From Pseudomonadota bacterium (GTDB lineage: Bacteria > Pseudomonadota > Gammaproteobacteria > Burkholderiales > Burkholderiaceae_B): a stretch of 11,161 bases of DNA. The translations under genes were made by a program, and so were the position numbers. The stretch covers positions 1 through 11,161 of the forward strand of contig JAEZGR010000226.1 in the NCBI GenBank assembly GCA_023437255.1, given 5' to 3'. How positions within the stretch are numbered: position 1 is the first letter of the stretch; each line of letters starts with the position of its first letter. The notes under the pieces were generated by a model. That model had not been told where the DNA came from, made no database searches, and was given only the letters and a program-made list of their open reading frames with translations. Of this stretch, positions 8,593 to 11,161 are shown piece by piece.

Positions 8593-9521
8593 GCGCGGTC
8601 TCCTACCCGTTCACCCAGCAGACCCGAAGGACGGAATACCAGCACCAGGATCAGCACAATGAAGGAAAACACGTCTTGATAGTGGCTGCCGAAGAAGCCG
8701 TTGGTGAGGTCACCGATGTACCCGGCCCCCAGCGATTCAATCACGCCCAGCAGCAGGCCGCCCAGCATGGCGCCCGGCAGGTTGCCGATGCCGCCCAGTA
8801 CGGCGGCCGTAAAGGCCTTGAGGCCCAGTATGAAGCCCATGGTGTACTGCGCAACGCCGTAGTAGGCGGCGACCATGACACCCGCCACGGCCGCCAGCAG
8901 CGAACCGATGACGAAGGCGGCAGAAATGACGGTGTTGATGTTCACGCCCATGAGGCCGGCCACTTCACGGTTCTGCGCCGTGGCGCGCATGGCGGTGCCC
9001 AAACGGGTGCGGTGAACGATCAGCATCAGGGCCGACATGATGGCCGCAGCCGCCAGAATGATGATGATCTGCAGCACGCTGATGCGCGCGCCGCCCATGT
9101 GAAAGACGATCGGCTCGATGATGTGGGGGAAGCTGAGGTAGTTGCGGCCCCAGATCATCATGGCCATGTTCTGAATGATGATCGATATGCCGATGGCGGT
9201 GATCAGCGCCGCCAGCCGTGGAGCACGCCGCAGCGGCCGGTAGGCGAAGCGTTCGGCGGTCCAGCCCAGTGCCATGCACACCGGCATGGCCAGCAGCAGC
9301 GCGCCGATGACCACCACCCAGGCCGAGACGGCACCGGGATTGGCGCCCACGAAGGTGACAACCAGCGTGGTTGCGACCATGGCACCGACCATGACCACGT
9401 CGCCGTGGGCGAAGTTGATCAGCCCGATGATCCCGTAGACCATGGTGTAGCCGAGCGCCACCAGCGCGTACACGCTGCCGACTGTCACGCCGTTGATGAG
9501 TTGTTGAAGCAGAATATCCAT
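8589..9521 (-). CDS. livH: Branched-chain amino acid ABC transporter, permease LivH
   Basis: This is the second inner-membrane permease of the importer. The protein has 310 residues and is hydrophobic over most of its length. It shows the LivH N-terminal pattern LLQQLINGVTVGSVYALVAL (4-23), GLINFAHGD (33-41), ITAIGISIIIQN (107-118) and the coupling loop GTAMRATAQNREVAGLMGVN (175-194). Near the end lie FTAAVLGGIGNLPGAMLGG (237-255) and FRPSGLLG (296-303). The ATG at 9521 gives the expected N-terminus but has no good Shine-Dalgarno sequence, unlike livM, livG and livF. It follows livK by 79 bases, the only sizeable gap in the operon; its stop overlaps livM as ATGA. Confidence 0.96.
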   Translation of the reverse strand: MDILLQQLINGVTVGSVYALVALGYTMVYGIIGLINFAHGDVVMVGAMVATTLVVTFVGANPGAVSAWVVVIGALLLAMPVCMALGWTAERFAYRPLRRAPRLAALITAIGISIIIQNMAMMIWGRNYLSFPHIIEPIVFHMGGARISVLQIIIILAAAAIMSALMLIVHRTRLGTAMRATAQNREVAGLMGVNINTVISAAFVIGSLLAAVAGVMVAAYYGVAQYTMGFILGLKAFTAAVLGGIGNLPGAMLGGLLLGVIESLGAGYIGDLTNGFFGSHYQDVFSFIVLILVLVFRPSGLLGERVGDRA

Positions 9522-9551
9522 GGTCTAAGCCGGGAGTCAGAAATGCAGGAA

Positions 9552-9603
9552 TGATCAGGCCGGCGAGGAAGCCCGCCGGCCCGTTGCGCCTGAGACCTGA
9601 TCA
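9552..9603 (-). promoter_or_regulatory. Strong hairpin between livK and livH: possible partial terminator or mRNA stabiliser
   Basis: Just past the livK stop, bases 9558-9565 (ggccggcg) pair perfectly with 9574-9581 (cgccggcc), an 8-bp GC stem with an 8-base loop. A second arm pair, tgatcagg at 9552-9559 and cctgatca at 9596-9603, flanks it and shares two bases with the inner stem. On the minus strand no uridine run follows, so full termination is unlikely. Its place between the binding-protein gene and the membrane genes suggests it lowers downstream expression or protects the livK message. Confidence 0.5.
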
Positions 9604-10755
9604 GTTGGCCTGGCTCACCATGGTCTTGACCATTTCCCACTTGCCGCCCTTGACCTGGTAGATGGTGACCGAAATTTCTTTCAGGTCGCCCTTGTCGTCG
9701 TAGGCGATGCTTTCGCTGGTGGCGCCGGAGCGCTTCAGCGAAGCCAGCTTGGGCAGATAGGCTTCGGGTTTGGAGGAGCCGGCTTCCTTCATGGCCGTGA
9801 CCATGTTCCAGGCGCCGTCGTAAGCGTACGGCGCGTACACGCCGGGGTTCTGCTTGAAGCGTGCCTTGTAGGCTTCTTCGAACTTGGAACCGGCTGCCAT
9901 CTGCTGCAGCGGAACGCCGGCGAGCGACGCATAGGTGCCCTCTGCGGCATCACCGGCCAGCTTGAGGAAGGTTTCGCTGCGGGTCATCTCGCCCGAAACG
10001 AGCGGTGCCTCGATACCCAGCGTGACCATCTGGCGGCGCATGGGGCCCGATTGGGCGTCGAGACCGCCGAAGAACACCACGTCGGGGTTCTTGGACTTGA
10101 TGTTGGTCAGAATGGCGGTGAAGTCATTGGCCTTGTCGGTGGTGTACTCGCGCGCCACGATGGTGCCGCCGTGGGCTTCAACAGCCTTGGCAACCTGGTC
10201 GGTCAGGCCCTGCCCGTAGGCGGTACGGTCGTCGATGAGAGCGATGTTCTTGCCCTGGAGGTCCTTCACGATGAATTCACCGGCGGCTGCGCCCTGCTGC
10301 GTGTCGCTGGTCATCATGCGGAAGGTGGTCTCGAAACCCTGTTCGGTGTATTCGGGAGACGTGGCCATGGCGATCTGCGGCAGGCCGGCATCGTGGTACA
10401 CGCTCGAGGCGGGAATGGTGGTGCCCGAGTTGAAGTGACCCAGCACGCCTTGCACGCCTTCGTCGACGATCTGTTGCGCAACCTGAACGGCCGTACGCGG
10501 GTCAGCCTGGTCGTCGCGACCGACCAGCACAAACTTGGCGGTCTTCCCGTCGAGCTGAATCTTTTGTTCGTTCGCTTCTTCAAGGGCGAGCGTGAGGCCG
10601 TTCCTCATGTCTTCGCCGTAATGCGATTGCGGGCCGGTGAGCGGTGCCGCAAAGCCCAGTTTGACGACTTGTTCCGCCGCAGCCGGGGTAACGGCAAAGG
10701 CGGCCAGGGTAGCGGCCGTGGCGGCCAACAGCTTGAAACCGGTTCTGGACTGCAT
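9601..10755 (-). CDS. livK: Branched-chain amino acid ABC transporter, periplasmic substrate-binding protein
   Basis: This periplasmic protein captures the substrate and delivers it to LivHM. The preprotein has 384 residues. It begins with a Sec-type signal peptide: basic MQSRTGFK, a hydrophobic Ala-rich core, and probable cleavage after TPAAA (A27, before EQ). The mature part has the type I periplasmic-binding fold signs of the Leu/Ile/Val family: KLGFAAPLTGPQSHYGEDM (32-50), GVLGHFNSGTTIPAS (103-117), DDRTAYGQGL (175-184) and the hinge-side FFGG (228-231). No cysteine occurs in the mature protein. The ATG at 10755 is preferred because GGAGA precedes it and the signal peptide starts there; ATGs further upstream (10767, 10803) only add non-signal residues. 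The exact substrate (Leu/Ile/Val, another amino acid or an amide) cannot be told from sequence; livJ would be an equally fair name. Confidence 0.93.
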   Translation of the reverse strand: MQSRTGFKLLAATAATLAAFAVTPAAAEQVVKLGFAAPLTGPQSHYGEDMRNGLTLALEEANEQKIQLDGKTAKFVLVGRDDQADPRTAVQVAQQIVDEGVQGVLGHFNSGTTIPASSVYHDAGLPQIAMATSPEYTEQGFETTFRMMTSDTQQGAAAGEFIVKDLQGKNIALIDDRTAYGQGLTDQVAKAVEAHGGTIVAREYTTDKANDFTAILTNIKSKNPDVVFFGGLDAQSGPMRRQMVTLGIEAPLVSGEMTRSETFLKLAGDAAEGTYASLAGVPLQQMAAGSKFEEAYKARFKQNPGVYAPYAYDGAWNMVTAMKEAGSSKPEAYLPKLASLKRSGATSESIAYDDKGDLKEISVTIYQVKGGKWEMVKTMVSQAN

Positions 10756-10760
10756 GACTG

Positions 10761-10765
10761 TCTCC
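10761..10765 (-). promoter_or_regulatory. Ribosome-binding site that fixes the livK start
   Basis: On the minus strand GGAGA is followed by five bases and then ATG at 10755. The competing ATG at 10767 lies just upstream of this site and has no comparable one, so the shorter protein is preferred. Confidence 0.75.
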
Positions 10766-10817
10766 ATGTGTGGAATGGGGGCGATGACGGAATTCACCGG
10801 CACCGAGTTGCAACAGC

Positions 10818-10846
10818 ATTACACCAGACGTTCAACCGGCATTTAA
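10818..10846 (-). promoter_or_regulatory. Candidate sigma70 promoter for the liv operon
   Basis: Minus-strand TGTAAT (10818-10823) matches the -10 consensus at five of six bases and has the extended TGG just before it. Seventeen bases upstream, TTAAAT (10841-10846) is a weak -35 (three of six). Transcription would begin near 10811, giving an untranslated leader of about 55 bases before livK. It lies downstream of the terminator of the preceding gene, where a new promoter is expected. Confidence 0.5.
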
Positions 10847-10855
10847 TTGGTTGTA
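10831..10855. promoter_or_regulatory. Inverted repeat over the candidate -35: possible operator
   Basis: CAACC (10833-10837) and GGTTG (10849-10853) form a dyad centred at 10843, on the candidate -35 element, with one more matching pair at 10831/10855. The AT-rich centre in a GC-rich genome suits a regulator site. The arms are short, so chance is possible, and no specific regulator is recognised. Confidence 0.25.
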
Positions 10856-10862
10856 ACCCTAT

Positions 10863-10902
10863 AAAACGATGTGGCTACACCTTTTTCTGTTCTGGTATAG
10901 CC
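10863..10902 (-). terminator. Intrinsic terminator of the right-edge gene, upstream of livK
   Basis: Read on the minus strand, GGCTATACC (10902-10894) pairs with GGTGTAGCC (10881-10873) in a 9-bp stem with one G-U pair and a 12-base A-rich loop. A TTTT tract (10866-10863) follows after six bases. The wobble pair would be a C-A mismatch in the plus-strand RNA, which favours function on the minus strand. It starts 24 bases after the stop of the right-edge gene. Confidence 0.65.
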
Positions 10903-10925
10903 GCGCACCCGCAGGCAGACAGGGT

Positions 10926-11161
10926 TCAGGCCGTGCAGCCACGAAATACCACGCCGGCCGGCAGCGACGCCGCACCCGGTGCGGCCGAAGACCCCGCAGC
11001 GCGAGCCCCCGAACCGCCCGCCCCCGCACCCTTGCCGGGAGCGGGCAAGGTGGCGGCGATCGCCTCGGCCAGCCCGGCAACTGCCTGGCGATGGCCCTCG
11101 ACCAGGGCTGACATGCCGACGTCCACCGGAACACTCGCCTGTGCGGTGCAGACCCGGGGCT
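10926..11161 (-). CDS. 3' end of an unidentified gene, possibly a PqiC-type ABC transport auxiliary lipoprotein
   Basis: Only the last 77 codons are inside the window; the frame is open to the right edge and stops at 10926-10928. The visible part has two zones. Residues 1-38 include VPVDVGMSALVEGHRQAVAGL followed by AEAIAATL and look like an ordinary folded C-terminal end with an amphipathic helix. About 39 residues rich in Gly, Ala and Ser follow, ending in VVFRGCTA. The first zone recalls the C-terminus of PqiC-type lipoproteins (ABC_trans_aux family), where a short strand is followed by ALV and a long helix ending in AIA. That match is from memory and weak: the lipobox lies outside the window. 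That it is a real gene is supported by G/C-ending codons and by the intrinsic terminator just after its stop. Confidence 0.5.
   Translation of the reverse strand, partial: PRVCTAQASVPVDVGMSALVEGHRQAVAGLAEAIAATLPAPGKGAGAGGSGARAAGSSAAPGAASLPAGVVFRGCTA

Noticed and set aside
8676..9554. Plus-strand open frame (292 codons) opposite livH.
   Set aside because: The translation is dominated by His, Gln and Asp, the typical mirror image of a hydrophobic membrane protein read in antisense.
10869..11111. Plus-strand open frame starting MWLHLFLFWYS, resembling a short hydrophobic leader.
   Set aside because: The hydrophobic start is the antisense of the terminator loop and the rest is Arg-rich shadow sequence opposite the right-edge gene; it has no convincing ribosome-binding site.
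1..11161. Search for a novel system: defence island, toxin-antitoxin pair, mobile element, CRISPR or riboswitch.
   Set aside because: Every stretch is taken by recognisable housekeeping or transporter genes except 170 bases upstream of livK, a 79-base and a 41-base gap, and the partial gene at the right edge. Nothing in these suggests an undescribed system.

Overview
This window looks like an ordinary chromosomal stretch of a high-GC betaproteobacterium, most likely order Burkholderiales and possibly an Alcaligenaceae/Bordetella-like lineage. That placement is inferred from the gene order ribF-ileS-lspA-coaBC-dut, the strongly G/C-ending codons and the protein sequence style; no rRNA or other phylogenetic marker is present. 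I found no tRNA, rRNA, CRISPR array, insertion sequence, phage gene or other sign of a mobile or unknown system.

Left half (1-5844, plus strand): a tightly packed housekeeping operon. It starts inside ribF (FMN/FAD synthesis; the 5' end lies outside the window), then ileS (isoleucyl-tRNA synthetase), lspA (lipoprotein signal peptidase), coaBC (two coenzyme A steps) and dut (dUTPase). Neighbouring genes overlap by 4-11 bases or are 7 bases apart, so they are probably co-transcribed and translationally coupled. Their promoter must lie upstream of the window.

Middle (5845-5885): a 41-base gap between convergent genes, holding a GC-only hairpin that may end transcription from both sides.

Right half (5886-10755, minus strand): a complete branched-chain amino acid type ABC importer, transcribed livK-livH-livM-livG-livF. 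LivK is the periplasmic binding protein, LivH and LivM the two permeases, LivG and LivF the two ATPases. The four membrane and ATPase genes are chained by three identical 4-base ATGA overlaps. The binding-protein gene is set apart from them by a 79-base gap with a strong hairpin, which suits a surplus of binding protein over membrane complex. A candidate promoter lies just upstream of livK.

Right edge (10926-11161, minus strand): the 3' end of another gene, tentatively a PqiC-type (ABC transport auxiliary) lipoprotein. It is followed by a good intrinsic terminator candidate that separates it from livK. The long open frames antisense to ileS, livM and livH look like high-GC shadows. The points most worth a second look are regulatory structures, an altered flavokinase motif in RibF, and the unidentified right-edge gene.
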